Positions 47,438-61,379 of a stretch of 64,000 bases of DNA are shown here, piece after piece. Numbering within the stretch: the first letter of the stretch is position 1; the number at the start of each line of letters is the position of its first letter. The stretch spans positions 9,962,001 to 10,026,000 of the forward strand of contig NC_135365.1 of NCBI RefSeq assembly GCF_051622035.1. The letters are read 5' to 3'. This stretch comes from Arctopsyche grandis. Taxonomy: Eukaryota; Arthropoda; Insecta; Trichoptera; Hydropsychidae. The notes under the pieces are model-generated. The model worked only from the letters and a program-made list of their open reading frames with translations, did not search any database and was not told where the DNA came from. The position numbers and the translations under genes are program-made.

Positions 47438-48865
47438 GAATGTATATATATTCAAAGGATGATCAAACGATAAAATGCGCTTTGAAATGTGTATCAAAAA
47501 TATTAAATATGAAAAATTGTGCGACAATACGTTTGTATGTACGTTCACACGAGCTCGATTTTTTTGTAGGTATATTTTTTAAATTGACAGGAATAAATTC
47601 TCATAAAATAGAGAATTTTTTAACATTACAATTTGGGACTGGAAGCGTGATGTTTACAAAAATTGATTACACGTGATTCTCAAATAATGCGATTATTATT
47701 CTGCTTCTTCGGCTAAATATGTATGACGTTCCATTGTTATAGATTCATATCCGTGGGCACAATTAGTAAACTACAAGTATAATAATTATACGATTGGGCG
47801 ATGGATGAGTATAAAAAAAATAAAAAAAGTTGGTACGCACATTTGTTAATAATTAGTACAATAAATCAGTCCATTTAATATCAATATATTCTGACAATGC
47901 TATCTACAAGATTCATCTCTTTAAATTCATATTTATAATACAGTGGCTTTCTCGAAATGAAAATTATAAAAGAAAGTAGATACTTATGTGATATATATTA
48001 TATATATACATTTATAGGCAAATATACATTAAATTCTTAACAAACTAAGTCAATATAATTTCATACAGAAATAAATAAAAAATAATATCATACACGATAT
48101 ACGAAACTTAAAAAGTCTTTATTTGGCATTTTCATCTCCAATTAGAAGCTTCTTAATAAGTTCTTGCTTAATTTCTAATATTAAAATAATTTTATTTCTT
48201 ACTCAGAAATATATAATTTCTCTTTTAGAAAACATTTATATAATTCATGTCTGTCATTTTTTTTTAATAATAAATAAAGGATTTGATAATGAAGTTGTAA
48301 TCTTTATATTACAAATATGACACCTACTATTGAATAAAAATGTAAAAGAAACTGTTTTACCACATGGATGCTGGTACCATATGTATAAGCAATTGATTTG
48401 TTGACATCTCTAGCTACTTATCCGTAAAAATTTAAAGCTTTGCTGTTAAACATAAATTCCATTAATACTTTATTTATAAAGAAAAATTGTAATTCGATAC
48501 ATAGTTTTTTTTTTATAGAGAAAACCACTGGTTCATTGAAGATGAAATTCATTTTGATAATAAAAGTAAGTTTTTTCATCACATGATTGTTTTTAAATTA
48601 TTTACAAGTTTAAAATAATACATTTTATTTAAACTCACTATATATTTTAATTAATCACAAATATATTTCATACACAGACATTCACACACTCTTCTCGCAC
48701 AATTTTGGCATCTTGAATACACAAATATACTTTGGTTTTTTTTTTTTCATATTCAGTAGAAAAAGAAAATTGTCTTTTTTTCAAAAATAATCTTTAAACT
48801 GTAGTCTTTTGATAAGTAGCGAGTAGTAAATGTTTCATATCATTATGATTATGAAATTCGTATTT
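45770..48865. other. AT-rich 3' flank of teneurin
   Basis: No gene seen. It includes a (TA)n run at 47368-47426 and possible teneurin 3' UTR, with minus-strand AATAAA candidates such as 48624-48629. The span probably contains diffuse decayed repeats I could not assign. Confidence 0.4.
47368..47426. repeat. (TA)n microsatellite
   Basis: About 28 uninterrupted TA units. Confidence 0.95.
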
Positions 48866-48869
48866 ACGA

Positions 48870-49885
48870 CTAGCAGTCAGATTCAATTTCGTTTATTTCA
48901 AATGGGAGAGATTTTTCTCTGTCCTTGCTCTGTCTTTTCCTTCTTCTTCTTTTTGACTTGTCCGGTTGCTTCTTAATGAATTGAATGTTGAATGGATCTT
49001 CAGCAAGTTCAGGATACGTCTGAATGTCGTGCACATATTCACCTTCATAATTAGAAGCGAATCCTTGCTTTTGAATTTCGTCAATTTCGGAAGTGGACCA
49101 TTCAATACTACCGGAGAATCCATTACGCACGAACTCTTTCTCTCTGTGCCAAGCTTTACGTACTGCAGTCAACCTGGCGTGGTGAAGCAGACGTTGCTTT
49201 TCTTTTTCTGCAGTTGTTCCATACCTCAAATTAATTACCGCATTTGATCCATGAATTTTGACATCTAAATAATTATTTCCACTGCCATTTTCTTTGGGGA
49301 TTTCATGGAAAGTCGTGTTGACTTGACCCTGCATCCGTTTCAACTGCTGTTTATCTTCAGAGGCCCTCCAGGTTTCTTCTTTTACAAAGTAAAAAGCATC
49401 CTGCTGGGCGCTATGAACCACAAATGTGAATGGTAACATACTTGATCTATTGAAAACAGATGTGTAAACATCTCGGTATATGGCATTGGCAGCAGGCACG
49501 CTGGATACGATGGCTTGTCCATGTGGATTACGAGATACTAAAATGCCTTTTCCGAAAGGAGGATCAGAAGCTGCACCGATTTTCTTGGGCACTAAATCCA
49601 TGACGTTTGTTTTGAGTGCTGATCTAGGGGGAGCCGATAGGGACTTTGCATCTGACATCTTTCTCAGTGACAAAAATGAAACGAAACCCGATTCAACATT
49701 TATAGCCGGTAAATTAGATAAAAGCGATGGTAGTTGGAGGGACCAGGCATCCTTATAACTTCCCCAAATCGTCGGTTGTCTAGTGATTGGTGGCAAAACA
49801 GAACCACCGGGTAAGTCATCGGGGAAAAGTTGTGGGGCCAGACTTTTAAGATTGTATCCAAGTCGTGAGAGCCAACTCAAGTGAT
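48870..49885 (-). CDS. Teneurin last exon: Tox-GHH / TCAP-like C-terminus
   Basis: This encodes 338 residues beginning [18 protein letters not shown]. The part around [38 protein letters not shown] and [10 protein letters not shown] corresponds to the teneurin C-terminal GHH-toxin-like domain and TCAP region, related in fold to bacterial polymorphic toxin nucleases. The protein extends past the usual C-terminus with a basic tract ([16 protein letters not shown]) and an acidic tail to ESDC. Confidence 0.9.
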
Positions 49886-52800
49886 CTGAAATAAAATACG
49901 AACATATAGTCATTTAAATGTCCATATTAAAAAGCTTATTGAAGTAAGAAGAAAGTACCTGTTGGTTTCTTCCTCATAAGTTTTAAATTGATCGGATCGT
50001 TTCCATTGATTCGGTATAAATGCATCTGTGTCGGATTTGCTATTCTTTCAACTATATTTTCCCACACTGGAGACAGATACTGTCCTATCAATGGATCATA
50101 TACTTTACCATTAGGCATATGAACCAAAGCTGTGACTCTGTCTAACAATCCACCACAGAAGTCGATTGGTAAATACATGTAAGGATGAGAGTCGTAAACG
50201 ATGTGGCCATACGGTGATCTCATTATTTCTCTGATACCTTCACCATACTGATTGAAAATCATGTTCGGTGTTCCGCACTGATCAGTCGCAAAGTAATACT
50301 TGTGCCGATACATCTAAAAAATACCAAATTTACCACATAAGTATGCTGACTTTTATATAATTTGAAATTACACATGTATTATTATAAAATTGTGGAAAAA
50401 TATTAAAGTTAACATTGAAATAAATTTGATTACCTGGGCGAATATTAAATGTCCACGATCATCATAAACAAGAGTCATAAGTTTGCCATCTCTAGGTGAG
50501 TATATTTGGTTAACTTCGTGAGGCCTGTCTTGATTGTTGTAAAAGAATTGTGTGATATTTCCAAAATTGTCTTTTCTTGTAGCCAATCTACGAGTAAAAA
50601 TCAATTTATTAAATACATGAAACAGAAACTGAAACATAATAGTTTATATATTATATTTACTAATTATTACCTGTCAAGATGATCGTAATAATACCGAACA
50701 TCAAAACGACCTCTTTTGGTAGCTCTAACAAGGAGTCCCTTAGTGTTGTATTGGAATCGTTCTTCCCTAGTATTTTGCACAACTGATCCCCGATTATCGT
50801 AACGATATTGACCATCTCCGAATTTGACTATTCTATCCATTGCGTTGTACTCCATTGGGATGATGTTTCCTTTGTATGTTAAGCTCAACATGTTACCGTT
50901 GTCATCATATTTGAATCCCCACGGCTCTTGACTTTCGACTCTTATCAATTGTCCGTCACTGTCCCAAGTGTAATTCTTAACGTTGACGTACATATTGACG
51001 GCCATATTTCTAGTAAATGTTTGACTTTCTAATATTTTACCCAAGTTGTCGTATACAAATTCCATTCTAAACACTTCCAACCGGTGAATAGTGAGGGTTA
51101 TTTGCGTCTCCAACAATTGTTCATTGACTGTGCGAGTGAATAAAGCAGTGCCGTCAGAAAATTTGATTTCATTTGGTGAAGGCTTAGATATTTTGAATTG
51201 ACCGAGCTGATCTAATGCTCCTGTCTTTGAACTGTATCCAAGAGTGAGTAATGGTAGTAATTGTCCTCCAATACGACCCTGAATCGATGTTAATCTGTAA
51301 TTTGTATCGTATTCGTAAGTAAATTTGGCATTGCTTAGACCAGTCTTTGCACCGAAATCTATTCTCTCTTCGGTCAAAAGTCCACCAGTGTATTGATACT
51401 CCCAACGATAATCCATATCTCGTTCAGAATGAAGAACTTCACTTGGCATACCTGTTGGTTTGGAATATCTTATTTCTGTGCGTCCATCCCCATGCACAAT
51501 TTCCGCCAATCGGCCTGATCCATGATATCTATATACGATACGAGCTCCATCTCCAGGGTATACAGTCTGCAGCAAAGCTCCTGAATGTGAATAGTGCTGT
51601 AAATATGACCTTGACGACCCTGGAGGCGTGTATGTTACTCGCAAAAATCCAAGTGACGGTTGAACACTGAACGAATGCTTCGTGCCAGTTGGTAAAGTTA
51701 CATGCCTCAATCCACCATCATCATCATACAAAAATGAAAATCTTCTTTGACTTGTCAGAGTAATCTTTGAAATTAAGTTCCAGTCATTGTAAGAAATAAT
51801 TTTGGAACCTCCACCGGCGCAACTTATTTCCGATAATAGTCCATGCCGATCATAACTATACTTTTCTTCAGATCTACCCCATTTCCAGCCATCAATTCTG
51901 TTGAATCTATCATACGATATATTAACTGGCGCTGCTCCACCGAATGGTACGAACGATTGTGGTAAGCCAGCTGGATCGAAAGTGATAACTAATAATGGTT
52001 GATGATCGCGATCATAAAACGTCTCCTTGCTGGTGAACTGATCGAATTCTATGGCTAAAATCTTGGAATTGTTGACCCATATTTCTCTATTGAGAGTCTG
52101 TTGAGGATTTCTAACATCGCCAACGAGGCTGTATACAGATGACATAGTATTGACCATGTTGTCACCGAATGTAGTCGTCTGGTGAGACCACATGCGTAGC
52201 ATTTCAGCTTCCACAGGCAAAGCGGCTTCTAAAAGTGGATGTTTGGCGAGTGCGGCACTTTCTAATTTTCCTCCCCATGGAGTGATCACAGAGAGGGTAT
52301 CGTTGGAGTGAATGGCAGCCTCAATACGCTCCTCTTCATTTTCGATGCTGAGAATCTTTGAATTTTGACCTTGCATAAGGAGTTCAGATTTGTGTTGTTT
52401 ATCGTTTACAATGATAGCTTTTACTGGATTAGATATTTCAACTAAAAGTCCGTTGTTTTTGCTCAATTCTGATGCGATATTGATGACTTCTCCAGTCGGC
52501 ACGATGAGAGTGGTGACTCTACCCAAGTCGTCATATTCATATATGAAGGTTTCACCGCCCTGAAAAGACAATAAAGTTTAATTACAGCAATTCAATCATT
52601 GCATAATGTAAAAAGACAAAATTGTAGTAAATACTCACTCCTGATTTACTGTTGAGTAATCCAGAATTACTATCGTAATCGAGTTCTATTTCAGATCTTC
52701 CCTTTTCAGTAAGCTTCGTTAGAAAACCGACACCAGACATTTTAAGCTCTGATTTATGATCCTGAGTGTTTTCAATTGAACTAACTAAATTGCTGTAGTC

Positions 52801-55800
52801 ACGTAGAAATTGTATCTTATTTCCGGAGGCATCAGTAACCGTAGACAACTTTCCAAAACTAGTATTTTTAGAGTACAAGAAGGAATATCTAGTTTTCGCA
52901 GATGCTAAATCTTTGGTTGCAACGTGTTGACCATAGCGATTAAATACATATATTTCTGAAGTGGGCGGATACGGAATGTGGAACTCTCCACTCTCATCAT
53001 GACTTGGAAGATAATGTTTCAAGGCGAGGATGTGTAAAGATCCTGTAAGATAAATAATATAATTTTATAATTTTCCCATGTGAGAGGTTTTTTTTTGTAA
53101 AAATATAAAAATAAATATTACCTTGATCGGCAACATTTAAAACTCCATCAGGCGATACTGAGAGAGCCGATATTGTTTGGAATTTCGCGTTGGAGGAGAG
53201 TAAAGTTTCGGCATTGCTTGTTGGTTCTTCAACGAACGTATTTGATAAACAAGGACAGTTTATCGGCAATTGCTCAGAGCTACCGTGTGATTGAGGGTTG
53301 CTTGTTGTCGACGAGCTAGAATTGCATTCACATATGAAATCTTTGATCTTTTCCTGTTGCTTTCCAGCAAACAGTGTAATTTTTCCAGCTGTGTCTAAGC
53401 ATTTGATCAGATTTGCTCGTCTTGAGTCGGCCTCGGCGATGTATAACTCTCCAGTAGGAGCGAACGATATTGAAAGTACGGTACCCAAAACGTTACTAGC
53501 TTTGCTTTCCAATGGCAAAGTCAAGTTCTTGGGTTCAGTCTTATCATCGCATTTTTCATTCTCACCATTTGCATTTGATCGGCAATGCAGTGGCGTTCCA
53601 GCTACAACTTTCACCTTCATATCTGGAGTCAGTTTCAATACGAGTCTATCATCGATAAAATGTAATGAACCATCCAGAGGAGATAATGACAATCCAGTAG
53701 GCCATTGAAGCTGTGCTTGGTGTGCAGGAATAGCTCCAATACACGGTGCTGGACTCCAATGATTGTGATGACCATGATGTCCTACAATAGTGTGTATGAT
53801 ACCTTTCGGATCAACCGCTCTTATGTTAGTACCATCAGCAATATACATAGTCTTATCAGCAGCTATTGCTAATCCTATAATAAAAAAATATAATCATTAA
53901 ATTATCACATATAAAAACCAATGATCAATACATGTACATATGTACATGTGGATACAATGCAAAATACCTTTAGGATGAGATAGTTTGGCGTGTATAGCTG
54001 GAAATTCATCACCACAATTAGTCTCATCACCAGGTATACAACGTTCTCCATTTCCAACAACCGGTTCTACATTAATGACAGGATCATTCACGGCATCCAA
54101 AGATAGTACTCTTAAAATTTGATGCTTTTCGGGATCAGATACGTACAGATGACCATCAGCTGGAGATACGCACAGATAGTACTGATAAGACACTTGAGTG
54201 GCCCTAAAAATTTAAATGATATAGTTTATTACATACTATCTAAGAGGATTTCGTTTAGAATAAAGTTTAAGGATACATACGATAATTGTAATACAGTGTG
54301 AACCATTCCTTGAGGTGTTATTCTCCTTACAAGATTAAAATCGCCTACGTATAAGCTTCCGTCTGGACCAGAAGTGAGAGCAACGGGGGTTAAAAGATTT
54401 GCGTCTTTGGCTTTTCCGTTGCAGTGGTCAAGACACGACAATGGTCTTCTAAGTCCTGTACCCATCACAACCTGCACGGTTCTGGGATACTGTTTCAAAT
54501 GTAAAGTCGATCCATCTCCTTTCTGCAAGATTCCTTCATGGAAGTTATAGTGATGATGGATGTCTAAACCCCAGCCGCCGATGTCTGAAATGTCTACATC
54601 GCAACCTTGCAAAGTTGCAGTTTGTGTCTCCCAAACAGGCTCTTTGCAGTTATTGTGTTGATAGCCAATGGATATTTTCGCTTGAGCCACACCATATACT
54701 TTCTGTTTATATACGTTTCGTTTGTTCCAAGCAAACGTGTGAGTAAGATCGGGATCAGCTTCGTATGTTTTCACATGCAAAGAACCTTCGATTTCGACAC
54801 GGATGTGGACGTGAGTTAATGTCGGTGGAATGCTATCATGGGTCAGTTTCATGTGCACAGTACTTAAGTAGCCAGCAGCTTGGGATGATTGGTACATCAA
54901 ATATAGATCTGACCCAGGAATTGGAATCGACTCTTGAACAATCTGTGAAAATTTTATTTGTCAGTTAAGCACATACATAGCATCTAATGTTTATGTACTG
55001 AGTTGGAGACTCCATAAATAGATATACAACCATAAGAGATGAAACATTGTATACATATGTATATAAATAATGAAAAATGATTTATGTACATATATGTATA
55101 TGTATGCATAGATATAGAATACATAGATACGCCCTGCACGCGTATATCTTGTTGGCACTGAAGGAAATTCAGAAATCGACATTAAGTTTAAAACTACAAA
55201 CAATGAACTAAATATTAAAGTGTCAGCTTTAAAATTGATCCTTGTGGAAGTTATTAATGTTTAAATATTGTAATAGTTAATGATGATTTTATTATAGTAA
55301 CATACATTTGTATTTTAATATAGTGTGTATAGCTAAATATTTTTTTCTTAATATGGCTTTATTAGTTTGGTTTACTGTCACGCGGAGTGTCCAATAAAAT
55401 AAAGTTATAAATAAAATATAGCTTCAGTGCATGTACATATGTACATAAACTGGTTGCTGACCACTGACGACCACTGCGTCGACCTTTTTTTTCACCACTT
55501 CCCCGCTAGTTAAACCCCCCGCACCTCTCAGTTGGTGGCGACAACATCTCCGACCAAAAGTGTACGTAATGGCTTATCTAGGTTATTTTATATCTATGTA
55601 CGTATGATAATCAATTAATAATTAAGAGCAAATGAACTTTTAGAAATGTCACTCATTTTAACAATGTAACACATTCAATTAGTCGTTGAACTGGTTGAAG
55701 TTGGTTCAATAAGAAAAAGAAAATAACCTGTGTTTCAGCAAAGATCAAACTCCTTCCCGGTTGACCACCTACTGTATGTGGTGCCCAAGTACCGGCAATT

Positions 55801-56375
55801 TTGGGCGAAAGCAATTCGTGATCATGCGCCAGACATGGCTCAGCACCACGAGAGAAAATAGACGATGATAATCCAGGAAAGCCCAACCCGTTTTGATTAG
55901 CCAATCTTTAATAAAAGTATAACAATGAATGTATTGAAATATTGATATTTCAGTCACCGATTAAAATAATACTATACCCAATATCAGTTTGTTCATTTTC
56001 AGTGCTGAGCAGCATATAAACAGGAGGCAATACAACGATTTGATTCCACGGAACGAATACGGTTCTGAATAATGGTTGAAATGGTGATCTTTGGAATTGC
56101 AGTGTGACTGCTCCGCCTCCGTTGACGAGTACGTCAAACCTATATTACAAATGGTTAAATGGTTTCATGTAATTGTCATTTTCCGTGAAGGGCAGTGATA
56201 AATGCAACAATGATCTAGAATGTAATGATAAATTTTCAAAAAAATAAATTCATACCATCCATCTTGTCGGGTAAGAGTAAAACCGAATCTATTATCACGT
56301 TCAACGGCGACTCTGATGCCAACAACTCCAAGACCTTGCGGTGTTAAAACTTGTCCTCTTATCACTGAGACTCGG
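48870..56375 (-). CDS. Teneurin (Ten-m/Ten-a type), C-terminal two thirds, eleven exons
   Basis: Teneurins are type II membrane adhesion proteins guiding synaptic partner matching and axon targeting. Exons in coding order: 56256-56375, 55978-56139, 55728-55905, 54281-54942, 53968-54203, 53122-53874, 52639-53042, 50671-52559, 50434-50587, 49959-50313, 48870-49885. All are GT-AG and phase-consistent; 5928 coding bases plus one carried base give ~1975 codons. Domains in order: TTR-like ([16 protein letters not shown]), a FN-plug-like region, NHL beta-propeller ([17 protein letters not shown]), YD-repeat barrel, Rhs core ([11 protein letters not shown]) and the Tox-GHH/TCAP C-terminus. Known insect teneurins are ~2.7-3 kaa, so the cytoplasmic tail, membrane helix and EGF repeats are missing here, presumably beyond 64 kb. 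Ten-a versus Ten-m is not resolved. Confidence 0.95.
50671..52559 (-). CDS. Teneurin large exon: YD-repeat barrel
   Basis: The 1889-base exon encodes repeated YD units such as [50 protein letters not shown] and [11 protein letters not shown], as in the Rhs/YD shell. The intron phases are 0 before and 2 after. Confidence 0.95.
53122..54942 (-). CDS. Teneurin exons encoding the NHL propeller
   Basis: Three exons (54281-54942, 53968-54203, 53122-53874) carry NHL-type blades: [51 protein letters not shown] and [18 protein letters not shown]. The first of them also carries the preceding [15 protein letters not shown] region. Confidence 0.93.
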
Positions 56376-57061
56376 CTAAAACCCAATTAATTGATTATTG
56401 TGTTTGTTGACGAATGTCAAATTACTTTGATTCTAAAAACTCGGAAGATGAAACATTTTTATTTGTCGATTTGAGTTAAGTTATGATTTTGGAAACAGAA
56501 GTATTGATCAGAATACAATAAAAGAAAATCCATTAATCAGTATTTTAATAAATCTTAGCATATTTAATAAATCTTATGAAAAATAATCGAAAGAAAATAT
56601 CATACTTTGAAATAAGTAATATGACAAATAAATTATTCTAAAATTCATTAAAACCTAAATGTTAGGGAATACATAAAATCTATGAACTCAAATTTTTCAA
56701 ATAAAAAGTAAAAATATATTTTCAATGACAATAAATGATGAAGTAATAATATAAAAAGCTGTTTCTTTTTTATGTTTCACCACTACAAAATAAATTTATA
56801 CTTAAAATATGAGACATTTTCACATGAACAATGCCATGCAACAAAGTGCGACACGATGCAAATCCGCCACTGTGTTGCATCACATTGCCCTTGCAGAGGA
56901 AGCTCAAAACTGTTAAAACTTTATTGTACACACTGTTGAGACATAAAAAAGAAATACTTATGGTAAAAAGTACTCCGGAATATTATGACATAACCATCGG
57001 CATAAATAAATAAAAATAACATGCATAAACTTTTATATCTTGCAGTAAAGGTTAAAGCAGA

Positions 57062-57124
<63 letters not shown>

Positions 57125-57143
57125 CATACATACATACATATAT

Positions 57144-57216
<73 letters not shown>

Positions 57217-58987
57217 GATCTTATATTTCAAGAAATACATGTATACAATAATATGCATTAAAACAGTTTTTGATTTTTTTATATTGTGCTAATTGCTATA
57301 TGTTCGTCAAGTAAGAGTTGAGGCTTTTTGATGCATTGTCTTCCTTTTCAGCTAAAATTAATTGTGACTATTATTACAATCATAGCTAAAATTGCAGCGA
57401 TGTTTAAAATTACTTATCGAAGTATAAAAAGAATTGTTTTTATATACTTGGATAAACCTACAGAAATCATAGTTGAGTCATTTGCGGAGAATATTGGTAT
57501 GGATAGTTTTCCCAATACCATAATATAAATCTGACGCTTGTATATGGATGCAAAAGTTCATTCAATAGACTTTTGGAAAATTTGTGCAAAATTACAGAAG
57601 CTCTACGTTTGGTTTGATTAAAAATTTCACATCAAATTTCATGACGTGAGAATTAGACGTTCTAAAAGTAACACTATCGAATTTTATAGTATGTGAAATA
57701 TATCTTGCTTGCACTTTCACTAGCCAAATTTACAACGTGGGAAATTATTGTATCAATAAAAAATTAATTACAATTACAACAAATACACATGAAGCATACC
57801 AACATTATACAATTAAACAAAGACTATATAAATGTGCATATTCATAAAGAGTCAACTTAATCAATTAAGTTTAAGCTTTACAATATTGACAACAAAGTTT
57901 AAACGTATATTAATATATTATACGTACACATGACATGCAATATCGATCGATGTAACCATAAGAAATAATCCTGTAAATATTAAAAAGTAAAATTTTATGC
58001 GACGAACATAGTAGTAATTTACATAAATTTTAATAAAATAGTCTAGAGTGAAATTCAATGCTGGCTTTTTTTTATTTGTTACTCTAAAGCTTTACATTTG
58101 TATGTAGACCTTTACTGCAATAAATTGTGTAAATTTAAGAATATATGCAGAATTTTAAGTAAAAATAATATGCAATTATATTTTAAGTCTAAAAACTAAT
58201 CGGTTAGGAATTGTTGGGTACATAATACATATAAAAATGGTTATATAATTGTATACATGTAAGTATGTATATAAAGTGAAACGTTAACGGTATAAAAAAT
58301 CATTATTTAAATTAAATAATATTTTTGTAAAATATATGATATATTTGAAATGAAGTTTCACTGTGTATACAATATCAAGTCTGAAAATAATGAGAAATTA
58401 CATAATGTTATCATGAAAGATTTCTTAAATTATGTTGTATATATTGTGAACATAAAGTAAATACTACATATTATCATTAGACTCTAATAGCACTTTAATA
58501 TCTCATTAATTTCAGAAAAATCAAAAGGAATTTCAAAGGAATACCATGCCCTCGATGTACTACTAATCATTAAAACATGCACAATTTATTACTTTCTTAA
58601 TTTTAGTATAACAATTATAATATTAAATGTTCCTTCATGCTATTTCGGATTATAGTAATCACACTACGTTAATATTAGTAAAGATTTTAGTGTTAAATAC
58701 ATTTGAACGATATAGTCGGAGTTATTATATTAAATCCCTATTAAATTTGATTTGAAAGAAAATTGTTTGGATATTTTTAAGTTTAGGAAAGTCAAATTGT
58801 GGATGTATTCTCCGAAATTTGGATGAAAGTTCTCTAATGCCATTTTTGCCTTTTATCTCTTGGGTTTTATTTTTTTTTTGAAGCCTATTCGCCTTTCCTT
58901 AATTTTTTACATCTTCGAAATCATCCGAGCAGTTATTTTATCCATTTACCAAGTCATTGCCTGGCTTTGAACTTACATATAATACAT
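56376..58987. other. Teneurin intron, AT-rich
   Basis: No EGF-coding exon recognised. It contains the microsatellite above and otherwise simple AT-rich sequence. Confidence 0.55.
57066..57212. repeat. (TA)n(CATA)n(TA)n compound microsatellite
   Basis: A TA run, then four to five CATA units and ACACACATA, then another TA run. It is intronic to teneurin. Confidence 0.95.
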
Positions 58988-59360
58988 CGATGCGGTGCAA
59001 ACGATCGACAAGCGCCAGATAGACTGAACCACAGATTAACGACACGTGTACCTTATGCGTGCGCACTGCTCGCACTTACACTAAGCGAAATCTACTCGAA
59101 GTCTCGACATACCTACCCTGTATATGTCCTGTGCTTCTGATACTTTAGTTCCGAATTTTGCCTTATTAAACTCGCCAGAAAGATCCAACTCAATTTTAAT
59201 AATTAACATTTTAATAATTGCATCTGTGCACATCGAAAGGTTACTCGTCATCTGATGTGCAATCTATCATTCGTGAAGTCGAGAATTGCGTTTAAAGCAG
59301 CCATCCAGTTAATCTGTGGTTCAGTCTGTCCGGCGCTTGTCAATCGTTTGCACCAAACCC
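58988..59360. mobile_element. MITE with 9-bp TSD, copy 2
   Basis: Same family as 33145-33502: CGATGCGGTGCAAACGATCG ... TTTGCACCAAACCC. The flanking 9-bp duplication is ATAATACAT (58979-58987 and 59361-59369). It is 373 bases; the 15-base length difference comes mainly from a short internal duplication around TTTTAATAATT (~59193-59220). It lies in the teneurin intron. Confidence 0.9.
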
Positions 59361-59369
59361 ATAATACAT

Positions 59370-61310
59370 GTATAATCTTGTTTATGCTTTCAAATACATG
59401 CTTCTCTAACTATTCCAAGCAAATTATGTATATTTAATCACCGGGTTAGATATTAAAGTTTCGCACTCACATCATTGCTAGCAAAAAAGCTGTCTCCTTC
59501 AGGTGTATAAAAGTATATTTGAAAACTATTTTCAATCTATAAAAAGTATTCTAATTTCATTCGTTGTGCTAACATATAATTTGACCTATTCATTATATAA
59601 AATAAACTATTTAGTACCATAATTAATTTGAAAATACTTTGGATGAACAAAATACATATGTATGTAGATCTGTTGAACTTCACATCACGTTGTTATGTTA
59701 TTTATAATGAAAGCTTTGACTCTCCTAGTTGATAAAATTGTCTCTGGAAACAGGTCCGCCTGTTCCTGTTAATTGAGTCACTGTTTAAAGCGGCTCGTCG
59801 CCCTGTTGAGGGAAAATTACAAGCCACTACCCGCTGGGTCCTTTGATCTGTGTCTCGGAAACTTCCAACAAGTTCAAACAGCTCACGACTGCCTGACTCG
59901 GTGAAATCTCGTGTTTTTGCGCAAACACGCCAATTTTTCCCCCCCCGACAGCCAATTTGCGTCTTAATTAGATATTAAACAACCTGTCACACGTGTATGT
60001 GGGGGGGTGGGGTTTGGAACGCTCCGGGCCGTTCGAATTGAATTACATGTTTAAATTAAATGCACTGAAAATGTAATGTGCAAAATTGACGAAAAACCGC
60101 ATCGCGGAAAATGAAGCGTGACTATAAATTAAACTTCAAGCGGAAACCACTATCTCGCCGAGTTTACGACATGGCTGACAGTTTGGTAACTGATGGACTG
60201 ATACAAGTTGTGCTATTTTCGAACTATTTAAATCAACGCTAGAAGTTAATGGTAGACTTTGAGGAACATGAGGAACACCTTCTGATAAATTTGCTGTTTG
60301 CAAGTTACAAACAACAGGGAGAGACAATCTCGAAGATAAAGTTTCATCACAACGAGATAACCTACCCAAATCTGTCTGTAGAAATATGATGAATGATGCA
60401 ACGAGGACTCCTCATTTATAGTTAGTAAAATATGTTCTAACTCCAAATTATAGTCTTTACGTGATTTTTATTAGATTCAATACAAATTATTTGAATAATT
60501 TTTGAAATAGTATTCAATTATTGTGAATTTAAGTACATAGGTACATTTTATTTAAAAAATATGAAATTTTGACATATGTACATATTGACTAATTGCAGTA
60601 AGGAAGATAATATTAACACTAGAAATGAAGTATACATATATGTATAATATGTACTTTTAAGTAGTCTAATTTTCTGAATATCGAAGACGGCATATTGAAA
60701 TTTGCACAAATAACTAAAATGGTTAAAAATAAATAATATGCTTCAGTATAGATTGACAGATCTAAAACCTACATAGTAAATATATAATGAATTTGTGCAA
60801 ACAGGTTCTAATAAATGTAAGTAGTTTACTTTTCTTTGTAAAAAAGGGCTAAATGAAGTTTTTGTTGGCAATCTTTTTCTTTTTATGATACATGTAAGTC
60901 AATTTGATCAGCTTTAGTACCATAAATAAAGATCTAAAACCTACATAGGAAATATACATATATTGTATTTCTGCAAGCAGGTTCTAATACATGTAAATAG
61001 TTTACTTTTTTTTGTAACAATGGGCTAAATTAAGTTATTGGTGATAATCTTTTTCTTTTTATTGTACATACATGTAAGTAAATTTGATAAGCTTTAGTAT
61101 TATAAATAAACGATCTAGATAATTGGCAATTATGGTATGAGATATGCTACATAGAATAAATTGGTTATTTAATTAGAAATGGGCTAAGTAGATTTGCTGT
61201 AAATAAAAACTGCTGTAAATAAAAATTGTCGTCACATTTGAAGGAAGATGAATAAAGTGCAAAGTTGAATAGATAAATATGTTCATGATTTGGAACAGAT
61301 AATTGCTTGA
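59370..61310. other. Teneurin intron with a GC-richer block
   Basis: About 59745-60130 is relatively GC-rich with CCCCCCCC and GGGGGGG runs and no coding evidence. The rest is AT-rich, with two similar ~100-base segments at ~60760-60910 and ~60930-61090 (TCTAAAACCTACATAG, GTAAGTAGTTTACTTTT-like) that look like an old tandem duplication. Confidence 0.5.
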
Positions 61311-61379
61311 ATCAACACCAAATATTAACACTTCGGCAGTAAATTAACTGTATAATAGAGCGAGACGTAGACGTTGATA

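Noticed and set aside
51347..51670. Plus-strand ORF within teneurin YD exon
   Set aside because: Antisense shadow of a well-supported exon.
57021..57258. ORFs of repeated Tyr-Ile
   Set aside because: Translations of the (TA)n microsatellite.
60136..60369. 77-codon ORF in teneurin intron
   Set aside because: AT-rich shadow frame; no similarity to EGF or other teneurin parts.
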